This document shows, one piece after another, positions 1-9,228 of a DNA stretch of 64,000 nucleotides. Source of the stretch: Nocardia aurantiaca (GTDB lineage: Bacteria > Actinomycetota > Actinomycetes > Mycobacteriales > Mycobacteriaceae); contig NZ_WMBB01000004.1 in the NCBI RefSeq assembly GCF_009708175.1, forward strand, positions 62,001 to 126,000. The letters are read 5' to 3'. The translations under genes were made by a program, and so were the position numbers. Position 1 is the first letter of the stretch. Each line of letters starts with the position of its first letter. The notes below the pieces were generated by a model. That model made no database searches. It had not been told where the DNA came from and saw only the letters and a program-made list of their open reading frames with translations.

Positions 1-41
1 CCCGGGGCTCGTCGTAGAGAACCGTCACGCGCAGCCGGTCG

Positions 42-347
42 GTGGGAAACGGCAACCGGGTGACCGCGCTGTTCCTGGCCGCGCGGGAGTCCGCGCCCGC
101 CGGGTCGCGCCTGCACGCGGTCGGCGGCGAAGGCGTCCCCTTCCGCGCCATCGCCGAGGTCATCGGCAAGCACCTGGACCTGCCGCTGCTGAGCCTGTCC
201 CCGGAGGAGGCCGAGGGGCACTTCGAATGGCTGGCCCACTTCGCCGCATCCGACCTCCCGGCCTCCAGCACACTGACCGGTGAGCGATTCAACTGGCAGC
301 CGAGGCTGCCGGGTCTGCTCGCCGATCTCGACGCCGGCCACTCGTAA
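42..347 (+). pseudogene. C-terminal fragment of an NAD-dependent epimerase / SDR oxidoreductase
   Basis: About 100 residues resemble the C-terminal part of extended (atypical) SDR proteins: the stretch reading SRLHAVGGEGVPFRAIAEVI, then a late ASDLPASS segment and a final GLLADLDAGH tail are typical of that end of the family. The N-terminal Rossmann glycine motif and the catalytic YxxxK are absent. The same frame has a stop at 15-17, so the gene does not simply run in from the left edge. It is either 5' truncated or frameshifted close to the edge. GTG at 42 is only the first possible start and has no clear ribosome site. The family assignment is from pattern recognition and the substrate is unknown. 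Confidence 0.5.
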
Positions 348-418
348 TCCGGCCTAGCTCAGCCGGTTTCGCCGATCACGATTCGCCGTGCCGGCTGCCG
401 CCGCTGGCGGCCCAGCCG

Positions 419-458
419 CGAATCCCGCACGACACCGGGATTCGGGGATCGATCCCCG
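419..458. terminator. Nested dyads between the SDR fragment and rlmN
   Basis: Arms cgaatcccg (419-427) and cgggattcg (436-444) form a perfect 9-bp stem with an 8-base loop. The second arm runs into a perfect 16-bp palindrome, cggggatcgatccccg (443-458), so two mutually exclusive hairpins are possible. The site lies between the convergent 3' ends of the SDR fragment and rlmN and probably stops transcription from both sides. There is no U-run. Confidence 0.45.
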
Positions 459-503
459 AGCACACGCCGGCGAACCCGCCCGAGCAAGTGACGGAACGAG
501 CCG

Positions 504-1613
504 TTATGCCTCCGCCGCGAGTTGGCCACAGGCCGCGGCAATCTCCTGACCTCGGGTGTCTCGTACCGTGCACGGCACACCCTGCGCCTGCACCCGCCGA
601 ACGAACTCCCGCTCAACAGGTTTCGGACTCGCGTCCCACTCGCTACCCGGCGTCGGATTCAACGGGATCAGATTCACGTGCACCCGCGAACCCAACGCCT
701 GATGCAGCTTCTTACCGAGCAGGTCCGCTCGCCACGGCTGATCGTTGATATCGCGGATCAACGCATACTCCACCGACACCCGCCGACCGGTCTTGTCCGC
801 GTAATACCGTGCGGCATCGAGAACCTCGGCCACCGGCCAACGATTGTTCACCGGCACCAATGTATCCCGCAGCTCGTCATCCGGAGTATGCAGCGACACA
901 GCCAAAGTCACCGACAAGCCCGTGTCGGCGAGCTTGCGAATCGCCGGCGCCAAACCCACGGTCGACACCACCACATTCCGCTGCGAAATCCCGAACCCGT
1001 CCGGTGAAGGCGACGTAATCCGTTGCACCGCAGCCAAAACCCGCTTCATGTTCGCCAGCGGCTCGCCCATGCCCATGAACACGATATTGGAGAGACGACC
1101 GGGGCCGCCCGCCACCTCACCGTCGCGCAGGGCGGCCGCGGCCGCGCGGACCTGGTCGACGATCTCGGCGGTGGACAGGTTGCGGTTGAGACCGCCCTGG
1201 CCGGTGGCGCAGAACGGGCAGGCCATGCCGCAGCCCGCCTGGCTGGAGATGCACAGGGTGTTGCGGTCGGCGTAGCGCATGAGCACGCTCTCGAGCAGGG
1301 TGCCGTCGCCGGCGCGCCAGAGCGTCTTGCGGGTGGTGCCGTCGTCGCAGACGACGTGACGGACCTCGGTGAGCAGCGGCGGGAACAGCGCCTCGGCGAC
1401 CTTGCCACGCATGGCCTCCGGCAAGTCGGTCATTTTGCCCGGGTCGGCGACCAGGCGGCCGTAATACTGGCGGGCGATCTGATCGGCGCGGAACTTGGGA
1501 AGGCCGAGCTCCTCGACCACCGCCTTGCGCTCCCGCGAATCGAGGTCGGCGAGATGGCGCGGGGGCATACCGCGACGAGGGGCGTCGAAAACGAGGGGCA
1601 AGGGGGTAGTCAT
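504..1613 (-). CDS. rlmN: Dual-specificity RNA methyltransferase RlmN (23S rRNA A2503 / tRNA A37)
   Basis: 369 residues, a normal length. This radical-SAM enzyme makes 2-methyladenosine at A2503 of 23S rRNA and, in known homologues, at position 37 of some tRNAs. The [4Fe-4S]-binding C-x3-C-x2-C motif is at about residues 128-135 (CGMACPFC). The C-terminal ACGQL motif carries the cysteine (about residue 362) that is methylated during catalysis. A longer in-frame extension exists upstream, but ATG at 1613 is preceded by a GGAAGGG ribosome site and matches the usual N-terminus. It ends the minus-strand run with cdsA, frr and pyrH, although the oppositely oriented LapA-like gene separates it from cdsA. 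Confidence 0.95.
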   Translation of the reverse strand: MTTPLPLVFDAPRRGMPPRHLADLDSRERKAVVEELGLPKFRADQIARQYYGRLVADPGKMTDLPEAMRGKVAEALFPPLLTEVRHVVCDDGTTRKTLWRAGDGTLLESVLMRYADRNTLCISSQAGCGMACPFCATGQGGLNRNLSTAEIVDQVRAAAAALRDGEVAGGPGRLSNIVFMGMGEPLANMKRVLAAVQRITSPSPDGFGISQRNVVVSTVGLAPAIRKLADTGLSVTLAVSLHTPDDELRDTLVPVNNRWPVAEVLDAARYYADKTGRRVSVEYALIRDINDQPWRADLLGKKLHQALGSRVHVNLIPLNPTPGSEWDASPKPVEREFVRRVQAQGVPCTVRDTRGQEIAAACGQLAAEA

Positions 1614-1689
1614 AACCCTTCCAGTGTTCCATCCGAAACGCGCGTTCGGGGCCGCGGGGTGCGATGCGCCCGTCACATACGATCTGGCT

Positions 1690-2082
1690 ATGACAACCGC
1701 CGGATCAGGCTCCGGGGCCGAACCGACCCCGGGCCAGAACAATCCACCCCCCAGAAATCCGCCCCCGAGCCTCACCAACCGGCCCCCGAGCAGCCAGCCC
1801 CCGAGTCACGGCGCTCCGAAGCAGCCGGGAGAGGGCGTCCCCAAGACCCGAGCCGGCTATGCGTGGGTCGGCCTGGTCATTGCCGCAGTTCTCGGCATTC
1901 TGGTCCTGGTCTTCATCCTGCAGAACCTCGAGCAGGTCAGCATGAATGTCTTGGCCTGGGAATGGAATCTGCCCAAGGGCATCCTGGTGCTGCTGTCGGT
2001 GATCGCGGGCGCCCTGTTCACCGCCCTCGTCGGCAGCACCCGCATCGTGCAATTGCGCCGGGCCGCCAAGAAGACCCAGTAG
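1690..2082 (+). CDS. LapA-domain (DUF1049) two-helix membrane protein
   Basis: 130 residues. The first ~55 are low-complexity and rich in proline, glycine and serine. They are followed by two hydrophobic helices (around residues 60-80 and 98-120) joined by a short [18 protein letters not shown] segment, then a basic RRAAKK tail. This is the LapA / DUF1049 arrangement. In enterobacteria LapA works with LapB in lipopolysaccharide control, but actinobacteria lack LPS, so the role here is unknown and envelope-related at best. ATG at 1690 is chosen because the protein-like sequence begins there. The gene diverges from rlmN, with 76 bases between the starts. Confidence 0.85.
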   Translation: MTTAGSGSGAEPTPGQNNPPPRNPPPSLTNRPPSSQPPSHGAPKQPGEGVPKTRAGYAWVGLVIAAVLGILVLVFILQNLEQVSMNVLAWEWNLPKGILVLLSVIAGALFTALVGSTRIVQLRRAAKKTQ

Positions 2083-2104
2083 GCCACTGGCAAGCCCGGC
2101 AGCC

Positions 2105-3097
2105 TCAGAGCAGCGCGGTCAGCACCAACCAGGCCACGAAGGCCGAGGGCAGCATGGAGTCGAGCCGGTCCATGATTCCGCCGTGGCCGGGCAGCAGCGT
2201 GCCCATGTCCTTGATACCCAGCTCCCGCTTGACCTGCGATTCGATCAGGTCGCCGCTGGTCGCCACCAGCACCAGGCCCACGCCCAGCAGCACGCCGATC
2301 ATGGAATTCGCCTGTAGCAGCAGGGTCACCGTGAGCAGGCCGCCGATCACACAGAACACCAATGATCCGCCGAAGCCCTCCCAGGACTTCTTCGGGCTGA
2401 TGTGCGGCACCATCGGATGCTTGCCGAACAGCACCCCGGCCACATACCCGCCCACGTCGGAGCAGACCACCAGGATCATGAAGGACAGCACACGCAGGTT
2501 GCCTTTGTCCTCCTGCAGCATGAGCACCGCGAACGACGCCAGCAGCGGAATCCAGGCCAGTACGAAGACCGCGATCGCGGTGTCACGCAAGTAGTTTCGC
2601 GGCGTCGCTCGCAGGCCGTGGTCGAACAACCGCCACACCATGATGGTCAGCACGGTCGCGCCGAACGCGCCCAGCACCCCCTGCGGCCCCGACGGCCAGG
2701 CCAGCCACACCACCGCCTGCCCGCCGACCAGCAGCGGAATCCGCGGCACCAGCACATCGGCCTCGCGCAAGCGCTTGGCCACCTCCCAGGTGGCCACCGC
2801 GACCGCCACCGCGATCACGCCGACGAGTACCTTGGGCGCCCACAGCAGAATCGCGATGAGGGACAACCCCAGCCCGAATCCGACCGCCAGCGCCGCCGGC
2901 AGATTGCGGCCCGCCTTCGACGCGGGCGCTTTCGGCTGCCCGTCCGGCGCGGCTCCATCGTCCGCGCCAGGTAGGGCCCCGCTGGCCATGTCCGATGCCG
3001 CCGAATCCGCGCCCTCACCGCCGGCCGGTGCGGTGGCTTCCTCCGGCACCTCGCCGGTGGCGGCGTTCTTCTCGGCCACGATTGTCCCGTCGCTCAC
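2105..3097 (-). CDS. cdsA: Phosphatidate cytidylyltransferase
   Basis: 330 residues. It makes CDP-diacylglycerol from CTP and phosphatidate, the precursor of phosphatidylinositol, phosphatidylglycerol and phosphatidylethanolamine in the membrane. A ~75-residue Ala/Gly/Pro-rich cytosolic leader precedes about eight hydrophobic segments. The family signature is intact near the C-terminus: SQVKRELGIKDMGTLLPGHG followed by GIMDRLD, with the conserved K-D, H-G-G and D-R-x-D residues. It follows frr on the same strand, a pairing common in bacteria. Confidence 0.95.
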   Translation of the reverse strand: MSDGTIVAEKNAATGEVPEEATAPAGGEGADSAASDMASGALPGADDGAAPDGQPKAPASKAGRNLPAALAVGFGLGLSLIAILLWAPKVLVGVIAVAVAVATWEVAKRLREADVLVPRIPLLVGGQAVVWLAWPSGPQGVLGAFGATVLTIMVWRLFDHGLRATPRNYLRDTAIAVFVLAWIPLLASFAVLMLQEDKGNLRVLSFMILVVCSDVGGYVAGVLFGKHPMVPHISPKKSWEGFGGSLVFCVIGGLLTVTLLLQANSMIGVLLGVGLVLVATSGDLIESQVKRELGIKDMGTLLPGHGGIMDRLDSMLPSAFVAWLVLTALL

Positions 3098-3139
3098 TTC
3101 TCGTCCGTTCGTCCCTACCCCCGGCCGGCGTCGGCCGTC

Positions 3140-3697
3140 CTAGACCTCGAGCAGCTCAGTTTCCTTGTGCTTCACCAGTTCGTCGACGTGCGCGACGTAC
3201 TTCTGCGTGGTCTTGTCGAGTTCCTTCTCGGCACGGCCGACCTCGTCCTCGCCGGCCTCACCGTCCTTCTGGATGCGGCCCAGTTCGTCCATGGCCTTGC
3301 GACGCACATTGCGGATGGCGATCTTGGCGTCTTCGCCCTTGGACTTGGCCTGCTTCACCATTTCCCGACGACGCTCCTCGGTGAGCTGCGGGACGGTGAC
3401 TCGAATGATGTCACCATTGTTGGTCGGATTCACGCCGAGGTCCGAGTTGCGGATGGCGGTCTCGATCGGCTGCAGCTGGGCCTGCTCGTACGGCTTGATG
3501 ACCAGCATGCGCGGCTCGGGCACGGTGATGGAGGCCATCTGCGTGATCGGCGTCGGCGAACCGTAGTAGTCGACGACCACCCGCGAGAACATGCTCGGAT
3601 TCGCGCGCCCGGTCCGAATGGAGCCGAGGTCGTCCTTGACTACCGAGACGGCCTTCTCCATCTTTTCCTCGGCGTCGAAGAGCGCTTCTTCAATCAC
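3140..3697 (-). CDS. frr: Ribosome recycling factor
   Basis: 185 residues, exactly the family length. With EF-G it splits post-termination ribosomes. The tRNA-mimic protein is recognised by the N-terminal [24 protein letters not shown] segment (first 20 residues: [20 protein letters not shown]), the central [15 protein letters not shown] region and the long helical C-terminal half with [14 protein letters not shown] at the end. It lies 36 bases after pyrH and 42 bases before cdsA on the same strand, so pyrH-frr-cdsA is probably one operon. Confidence 0.97.
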   Translation of the reverse strand: MIEEALFDAEEKMEKAVSVVKDDLGSIRTGRANPSMFSRVVVDYYGSPTPITQMASITVPEPRMLVIKPYEQAQLQPIETAIRNSDLGVNPTNNGDIIRVTVPQLTEERRREMVKQAKSKGEDAKIAIRNVRRKAMDELGRIQKDGEAGEDEVGRAEKELDKTTQKYVAHVDELVKHKETELLEV

Positions 3698-3733
3698 GGC
3701 GATTCCTCCACTGCGTCATCGTTCTTGTCTCGG

Positions 3734-4468
3734 TCATGACCGGACCAGCGTGCCGATCTTCTCACCGGCGACCGCGCGGGCGATATTTCCCTTGGTCAAC
3801 AGATTGAACACCAGCATGGGCATCTGGTTGTCCATACACAGGCTGAAGGCGGTGGCATCGGCGACCTTCAGGCCGCGCTCCAGCGCTTCCTTGTGGGTGA
3901 TCTCGGTGAACATGGTGGCGTTGGGGTCCTCCCGCGGATCCGCGGTATAGACGCCGTCCACAGCCTTGGCCATGAGCACCACCTCGGCGCCGATCTCCAG
4001 GGCGCGCTGTGCGGCCGTGGTGTCGGTCGAGAAGTACGGCATGCCCATGCCCGCGCCGAAGATCACGACGCGGCCCTTCTCCAGGTGCCGCTTGGCGCGC
4101 AGCGGCAGATACGGTTCGGCGACCTGCCCCATGGTGATGGCGGTCTGCACCCGGGTGTCGATGCCCTGCTTCTGCAGGAAGTCCTGCAGCGCAAGGGAAT
4201 TCATGACGGTGCCGAGCATGCCCATGTAGTCCGAGCGGGCCCGCTCCATACCGCGCTCCTCGAGCTCGGCGCCACGGAAGAAGTTGCCGCCGCCGATCAC
4301 GACCGCCACCTGGACACCGTTCTCGACGACCTCGGCGATCTGCTCCGCGACCATCTGCACCACATCGGGATCGAGACCCACGCGGCCACCGCCGAACATC
4401 TCGCCACCCAGCTTGAGGAGCACTCGGCGGTAGCCCTCGCGATCGGGGGCGGTATCCGGGTCCGTCAT
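3734..4468 (-). CDS. pyrH: Uridylate kinase (UMP kinase)
   Basis: 244 residues. It phosphorylates UMP to UDP in pyrimidine nucleotide synthesis and belongs to the amino-acid kinase fold. The ATP-binding [10 protein letters not shown] segment is near the N-terminus; [26 protein letters not shown] and the DGVYTADP lid region follow. The open frame extends 30 codons further, but ATG at 4468 has an AGGAG site 6 bases upstream and gives the usual length. It heads the pyrH-frr-cdsA run. Confidence 0.96.
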   Translation of the reverse strand: MTDPDTAPDREGYRRVLLKLGGEMFGGGRVGLDPDVVQMVAEQIAEVVENGVQVAVVIGGGNFFRGAELEERGMERARSDYMGMLGTVMNSLALQDFLQKQGIDTRVQTAITMGQVAEPYLPLRAKRHLEKGRVVIFGAGMGMPYFSTDTTAAQRALEIGAEVVLMAKAVDGVYTADPREDPNATMFTEITHKEALERGLKVADATAFSLCMDNQMPMLVFNLLTKGNIARAVAGEKIGTLVRS

Positions 4469-4625
4469 CGGTCTCCTTGTCTCGCGGTCGAGCGTGCGCA
4501 GGCACATGAAAAGACCATCCCGGCCGATGAATTGCACGGGACGGCAATAAAGCTTCATCTATCCTGCCTCACGACCGGTGACGAGCGTGACCCGACCCTC
4601 GATTCAGCCTGCCGATTCGCGACAT

Positions 4626-5293
4626 TTACCCGATTTGTTCAGCCGCCAGGACCGCGGCGATTCGCCCGGCGGCGACCGGCGTGGCGGGAGCCTGCACCGC
4701 CATCAGCAGGTTCGGGTACTCGACCGGACGCAATTGGAATACTTCGAGTTCGATCGGTCCGGCCCTCGGATGGCGCACGGTAATGGTGGCGGGCCGGAAT
4801 CGGCGCACCGGATACTCCGACCACCAGCTGCGGAATTCCGGGCTCACAACGGACAATTCCGACACCAGCGCGGCCAGTCGGGGATCGTCGGGCCGACAGC
4901 CCACGGCATCGCGCACTTGACCGACCACCGCCCGCGCCGCACGCTCCAATGGGCCATGCGCACGCGATTCGCGTTCTCGGTGAACATCATCCAGAGCAGA
5001 TTGCGGCGTTCCGGCGGCAGAGCGAGGGGATCGTCGCGGACCAGCACATAGGCCCGATTCCAGACCAGATAGTCGAATCCGGCGCCGTACGCGCTGGCCG
5101 GACTGAGCATGACGGCGTCCACCAGGTGCTGCAGCCGAGACCGGTCGACCTCGGGCTCGGCGTCCTCCGGCTCCGCGAGACCGGCCAGAAACCGCAGGTG
5201 ACGAAGTTGATCGGGGTCCAGCCGAAGGGTGCGGGCCAGGGCGTCGATGACCTGCCGGCCCGGCCGCCAACTCCCGCCCCTGCTCCAGCCACG
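4626..5293 (-). pseudogene. Decayed XRE-family regulator with MmyB-like ligand-binding domain
   Basis: Three overlapping minus frames together rebuild an actinobacterial MmyB-type regulator: WLEQGRELAAG, then RQVIDALARTLRLDPDQLRH through the ligand-binding domain to FTENANRVRMAHW, then ERAARAVVGQVRDAVG to the C-terminus. The joins imply one extra base in the GGGCCGG run near 5258 and one missing base in the TGG-GAG stretch near 4946. The helix-turn-helix half is also missing: homology begins with WLEQGRE right next to the tsf terminator at 5294. It is therefore a 5'-deleted, twice-frameshifted relic. No functional product is expected. Confidence 0.75.
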
Positions 5294-5334
5294 AAGGCCC
5301 CTCGCGCATCGGAATCCGATGGGCGAGGGGCCTT
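5294..5334. terminator. Strong hairpin overlapping the 3' flank of tsf
   Basis: Arms aaggcccctcgc (5294-5305) and gcgaggggcctt (5323-5334) form 12 perfect pairs, with a second small stem (atcgg/ccgat) inside the loop. The sequence continues cctttt on the plus strand, so the U-run favours plus-strand transcripts, but the stem lies 19 bases beyond the tsf stop and should also stop tsf. The decayed regulator begins exactly at its far edge. Confidence 0.75.
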
Positions 5335-5352
5335 TTCGAACATGTCAGGCGA

Positions 5353-6168
5353 TTACGCCTGGCCGACCTCGAAGCGAGCGAAGCGGGTGATGGTGACACC
5401 GGCCTCGTCCAGCTGCTGCTTGACGGTCTTCTTGGAGTCGGTGACCGACGGCTGCTCCAGCAGAACGACGTCCTTGTAGAAGCCGTTCACGCGACCCTCG
5501 ACGATCTTCGGCAGGGCGGCCTCCGGCTTGCCCTCCTCCTTGGCGGTGGCCTCGGCGATCTCGCGCTCCTTGGCGACGAGCTCGGCCGGGACGTCCTCGC
5601 GGGTGAGGTACTTGGCCTTGAGGGCCGCGACCTGCATACCGGCGGCGCGAGCGGCGTCGGCGTCGCCGCCCTCGTACTCGACCAGCACGCCGACGGCCGG
5701 CGGCAGGTCGGTCGCACGCTTGTGCAGGTAGACGGTGGTGGTGCCGTCGAACACGGCCACGCGGCGCAGCTCGAGCTTCTCGCCGATCTTGGCGGCCAGT
5801 TCCTGCAGCACCTGATCGGCGGTCTTGCCGTCGACCTCGACGGCCTTCAGGGCGTCCAGGTCGGCCGGGCGGGCCTTGGCGGCGGCGGCGACGATGGCGC
5901 TCGCGACGTCCTGGAACTCCTGGTTCTTGGCCACGAAGTCGGTCTCGGAGTTGATCTCGACCAGGATGCCGTCCTGCGCGGCGACCAGGCCCTCGGCGGT
6001 GGCGCGCTCAGCGCGCTTGCCGACATCCTTGGCACCCTTGATACGCAGGAACTCGACGGCCTTGTCGAAGTCGCCGTTGTTCTCCTCGAGCGCCTTCTTG
6101 CAGTCCATCATGCCGGAGCCGGTGAGCTCGCGGAGCCGCTTCACATCGGCGGCGGTGTAGTTCGCCAT
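5353..6168 (-). CDS. tsf: Translation elongation factor Ts
   Basis: 271 residues, the compact actinobacterial size. It exchanges GDP for GTP on EF-Tu. The N-terminal UBA-like module reads [20 protein letters not shown], followed by [10 protein letters not shown]; the core contains the [15 protein letters not shown] motif that contacts EF-Tu, and a coiled-coil region follows. It lies 108 bases downstream of rpsB with a large hairpin in the gap, so S2 and EF-Ts are likely co-transcribed with attenuation between them. Confidence 0.97.
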   Translation of the reverse strand: MANYTAADVKRLRELTGSGMMDCKKALEENNGDFDKAVEFLRIKGAKDVGKRAERATAEGLVAAQDGILVEINSETDFVAKNQEFQDVASAIVAAAAKARPADLDALKAVEVDGKTADQVLQELAAKIGEKLELRRVAVFDGTTTVYLHKRATDLPPAVGVLVEYEGGDADAARAAGMQVAALKAKYLTREDVPAELVAKEREIAEATAKEEGKPEAALPKIVEGRVNGFYKDVVLLEQPSVTDSKKTVKQQLDEAGVTITRFARFEVGQA

Positions 6169-6211
6169 CTCGGGCGAGCCTCCCTTTGTGAGTGAAAGTC
6201 TGTGGGGGTCA

Positions 6212-6253
6212 CACCTTGCCGACCGTCATCGAACGAGAACGGTCGGCAAGGTG
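6212..6253. terminator. 15-bp hairpin between rpsB and tsf (candidate attenuator)
   Basis: Arms caccttgccgaccgt (6212-6226) and acggtcggcaaggtg (6239-6253) pair perfectly with a 12-base loop. No U-run follows in the direction of tsf, so complete termination is unlikely. A partial terminator or an RNA-processing stem is more plausible; a partial rpsB-tsf terminator is known in Escherichia coli. Confidence 0.65.
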
Positions 6254-6276
6254 AACAGATGCCTCGCGGCTGGAAA

Positions 6277-7149
6277 TCAGAAGTCGGCCGGGGTCTTGGT
6301 GGCCGGCTCTTCCTTCAGCTCGGCCTCGGCCGCGGTCTCCACGGTGGCCTCGGCGGCCGGCGCGTCGGCGGCGGGGGCGGCCTGAGCCAGCAGTTCCTGC
6401 TCCCACTCGGCGAGGGGCTCGCCCGCGCCGGCCTCCGGCTTCGACTCGCCACCGGCACGCGAGGCACGAGCCTGCACACCCTCGGCGACGGCGGAGGCGA
6501 CGACCTTGGTCAGCAGCGCGGCCGAACGGATCGCGTCGTCGTTGCCCGGGATCGGGTAGTCGACCAGGTCCGGATCGCAGTTGGTGTCCAGGATCGCGAT
6601 GACCGGGATGTTCAGCTTGCGAGCCTCACCGACGGCGATGTGCTCCTTGTTGGTGTCGACAACCCAGATGGCCGAGGGAACCTTGGCCATGTCCCGGATG
6701 CCGCCGAGGGTGCGCTCCAGCTTGTTCTTCTCACGCGTCAGCATGAGGATTTCCTTCTTGGTGCGACCCTCGAAACCGCCGGTCTGCTCCATCGACTCCA
6801 GCTCCTTGAGGCGCTGCAGCCGCTTGTGGACGGTCGAGAAGTTGGTGAGCATGCCGCCCAGCCAGCGCTGGTTCACATAGGGCATGCCGACGCGAGTCGC
6901 CTCAGCGGCGATCGACTCCTGGGCCTGCTTCTTGGTGCCGACGAAGAGGACGGTGCCGCCGTGGGCAACGGTCTCCTTGACGAACTCGTAGGCCTTGTCG
7001 ATGTAGGTCAGCGTCTGCTGCAGATCGATGATGTAGATGCCGTTGCGGTCGGTGAAGATGAATCGCTTCATCTTCGGGTTCCACCGACGGGTCTGGTGAC
7101 CGAAGTGCGCGCCGCTGTCGAGCAGCTGCTTCATTGTTACGACAGCCAT
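6277..7149 (-). CDS. rpsB: Small-subunit ribosomal protein S2
   Basis: 290 residues. It opens with [20 protein letters not shown] and carries [28 protein letters not shown] and the [20 protein letters not shown] signature. The last ~55 residues are an Ala/Glu-rich acidic tail, typical of actinobacterial S2 and absent from shorter homologues. The region upstream (7150-7330) should hold its promoter. From memory, an M23 peptidase gene near rpsB is also seen in Mycobacterium (Rv2890c/Rv2891). Confidence 0.97.
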   Translation of the reverse strand: MAVVTMKQLLDSGAHFGHQTRRWNPKMKRFIFTDRNGIYIIDLQQTLTYIDKAYEFVKETVAHGGTVLFVGTKKQAQESIAAEATRVGMPYVNQRWLGGMLTNFSTVHKRLQRLKELESMEQTGGFEGRTKKEILMLTREKNKLERTLGGIRDMAKVPSAIWVVDTNKEHIAVGEARKLNIPVIAILDTNCDPDLVDYPIPGNDDAIRSAALLTKVVASAVAEGVQARASRAGGESKPEAGAGEPLAEWEQELLAQAAPAADAPAAEATVETAAEAELKEEPATKTPADF

Positions 7150-7406
7150 GGCTCCGTAACTTCCTCTCGTTGCTGGTTGACACAGGAATCGGCGATCCCT
7201 GCCCTGGCGCCCACGGCCACCGGAACCCTCCGAGAACGAATCAGGGGGGACCAGCCGGCGACACTCACTGTGGACGCGCGAAGTCGGCTCGCGTTAACGC
7301 AAACCGCTAGGCCAGTTTACGCAGCGGTTCCGTCAGATCGAAATCGGGCCATGGGACCACCGATAACCGGGTACGGAACCGCAGGTGAGGGGCCTACCGC
7401 GAGGGA

Positions 7407-7923
7407 ATGCCGCGGACCGCGCGACGGACACTTTCAGCACTGGGCGCGAGTGACCATGACGGGTCGTCGAGACTGCGGCGGAAACCGAGAGTTCGCGAGT
7501 TTCTGTTCGACGACGTTGTCCGCCGAACAGGTGACAGAGATCATCACCAAATCCGAAAAGGATTTCGCCGCCGCGAATTTCGGATTCTGGGGGTTGCGCG
7601 AGACCGGCGCGGACGGACTTCTCCTCGGCACGGCCGGGCTCCGGCGACTCGGCGACGGACCGGAATTGGAGGCCGTCTACAGCGTCGATCCGCACCACCG
7701 GGGTCGCGGACTGGCGCGCGAGGCGGTGGTGACCTCCGCCTTCGAGGTGCTCGGGCTGGACCGCGTGCTCGCCGAGATCGACGAGGGCAATACGGCGTCG
7801 ATCGCGGTGGTCGAGCGGTTGGGGATGCGGCCGTTCGAGACCGTGCCCGGCGCACTCGGGCCGATGATCCACTACTCGCTCACGAACCCGGATCAGGTCA
7901 CGGAAATCGAAGAAATCGAATAG
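7407..7923 (+). pseudogene. Frameshifted GNAT-family acetyltransferase
   Basis: One plus frame carries RKPRVREFLFDDV, the usual N-terminal part of small GNATs, up to about 7515. The next frame continues LSAEQVTEIITKSEKDFAAA, then GFWGLRE, the acetyl-CoA-binding VDPHHRGRGLAREAV and NTASIAVVERLGM, to 7923. Joining them needs a single-base change in the gacgacgttgtcc stretch near 7515. The N-terminal strand before PRVREF is also short. The longer frame running in from 6202 is only a shadow of rpsB. The 3' end overlaps the convergent DUF202 gene by 31 bases. Confidence 0.65.
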
Positions 7924-8231
7924 GCGACCGCGATCACCAGGGCGGTCGCCACCACCGCGGAGATCGCGACGGCGAAGGCGGTGATGGAACGTTTTCCATT
8001 GCTCCAGTCGCCCTTTCGATGCGAATGCAGGACGGCGCTGCGCTGGACCGCGATGACGGTGACGACGGCCAGCGCCACCATGGCGACGAAGGCGAGCACG
8101 GTGACCGGCCAGTATTCGCTGGTAAATGCGACGCGGATGAAGAGCAACAGATTGGCCATGCAGCCGATCGCGGTGCGGCGCCAGGCCAGTGCGGTGCGCT
8201 CGGCCGCCAGTCCGGTTTCCGGGCTGATCAC
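7893..8231 (-). CDS. DUF202 family membrane protein
   Basis: 112 residues. It reads ISPETGLAAERTALAWRRTA, the DUF202 hallmark (ERT-LAW-RT), followed by three hydrophobic helices. GTG at 8231 overlaps the last codons of the YidH-like gene (the GTGA junction), so the two are translationally coupled. DUF202 proteins have no settled biochemical function. The pair together looks like a heteromeric membrane unit. Confidence 0.85.
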   Translation of the reverse strand: MISPETGLAAERTALAWRRTAIGCMANLLLFIRVAFTSEYWPVTVLAFVAMVALAVVTVIAVQRSAVLHSHRKGDWSNGKRSITAFAVAISAVVATALVIAVAYSISSISVT

Positions 8232-8575
8232 GAGATCAGCAGACCGAAGCTGGCCAGCACCGCGATGATGGCGATGCCGAAGGCGAGAATCGGCACCATG
8301 ACCGTGTGCGGGAGTTTGTCGCCGTGTTCCATCGCGGACTGCACATGCCGCCAGCGGCCATACGCGCCGACGGCGATGACGGCCGCCAGCACGATGCAAC
8401 TCACGGCGACCGCACTGCGCAGCCCGTGATGCCGGAAGGGTCGAACCAGCTCGTGCACGGCCACACCACCCGCCAGCAGCCCCAGCGCGGTACGCATCCA
8501 CGCCAGAAAGGTGCGCTCATTGGCCAGCGTGAACCGGTAATCGATCGCCGGCGCTTCGTTTTCCGAGGAGCTCAT
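8228..8575 (-). CDS. YidH-like DUF202 family membrane protein
   Basis: 115 residues with the DUF202/YidH start pattern YRFTLANERTFLAWMRTALG and three predicted helices (about residues 30-50, 55-75 and 93-113). ATG at 8575 is supported by a GGAGG site 8-9 bases upstream; an upstream in-frame ATG lacks support. It comes first in a two-gene unit, overlapping the second DUF202 gene by 4 bases. The function is unknown. Confidence 0.87.
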   Translation of the reverse strand: MSSSENEAPAIDYRFTLANERTFLAWMRTALGLLAGGVAVHELVRPFRHHGLRSAVAVSCIVLAAVIAVGAYGRWRHVQSAMEHGDKLPHTVMVPILAFGIAIIAVLASFGLLIS

Positions 8576-8693
8576 CACGGGTGTCCTCCAGGGGCGTTCA
8601 AGTGGCATTGGCGCTGTTCACAACCGGGCGTGTCATCCACACTCGCCGGACACGGTATCCCGCAGCCGCCTTCGGGAGCACACGCTGATCCTC

Positions 8694-9191
8694 ATGCGAC
8701 TGATCACGTTGACTCCAGCCGCCCTGTGCACGGTGTTCCTGACCGCGCCCAGCACCGCAGCGCCCATCGGCGACTTCGATTGGCCGCTACAACCCCGCCC
8801 CGCCGTGGTGCGGCCCTTCGACAACCCCGAGCACGACTGGCTCCCGGGCCACCGCGGCGTCGACCTGGCGGGCAGCGACGGCCAATCCGTGCTCTCGGCG
8901 GGTGACGGCATCGTCGTGTTCGCCGGAACCGTCGCCGATAAGCCGGTCATCTCCATCGACCACCCGGGCGGCCTGCGCACCACCTACGAACCGGTGTCCG
9001 CGGCAGTTCCCGTGGGCCGCCGCGTAACTCGCGGCGCCCCCATCGGCATTCTGCGCCCTGGCCACCCGCCCTGCTCCCCGTGCCTGCACTGGGGCGTCCG
9101 CCGCGAGCGCGAATACCTCGACCCGCTGGGCCTCATCCGCCACGCCCCGGTTCGTCTGAAGCCACTGATCATCGAGCCCCAACACGCCTGA
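8694..9191 (+). CDS. Secreted M23-family (LytM-like) peptidase domain protein
   Basis: 165 residues with a signal peptide (about residues 1-22, ending TAPSTAA). The mature part is a compact M23 domain: HRGVDLAGSDGQSVLSAGDG supplies the H-x3-D zinc ligands, a GRRVTRGAPIGIL segment follows, and the last ligand motif is CLHWGVRR. The family's HxH pair is Cys-x-His here, so a metal ligand or catalytic base is altered and cleavage of peptidoglycan cross-links cannot be assumed. From memory an M23 protein also lies next to rpsB in M. tuberculosis (Rv2891). Confidence 0.85.
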   Translation: MRLITLTPAALCTVFLTAPSTAAPIGDFDWPLQPRPAVVRPFDNPEHDWLPGHRGVDLAGSDGQSVLSAGDGIVVFAGTVADKPVISIDHPGGLRTTYEPVSAAVPVGRRVTRGAPIGILRPGHPPCSPCLHWGVRREREYLDPLGLIRHAPVRLKPLIIEPQHA

Positions 9192-9228
9192 ATACCTTCC
9201 CAGCACCGACCAGAGAGAGGATGGGAGC

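Noticed and set aside
1614..1778. N-terminal extension of RlmN
   Set aside because: It overlaps the divergent LapA gene, lacks family similarity, and the ATG at 1613 has a good ribosome site.
6202..7500. A continuous plus frame running from the rpsB-tsf gap into the GNAT gene
   Set aside because: The part before about 7515 is antisense to rpsB and to its promoter region. Only the C-terminal GNAT segment is real.
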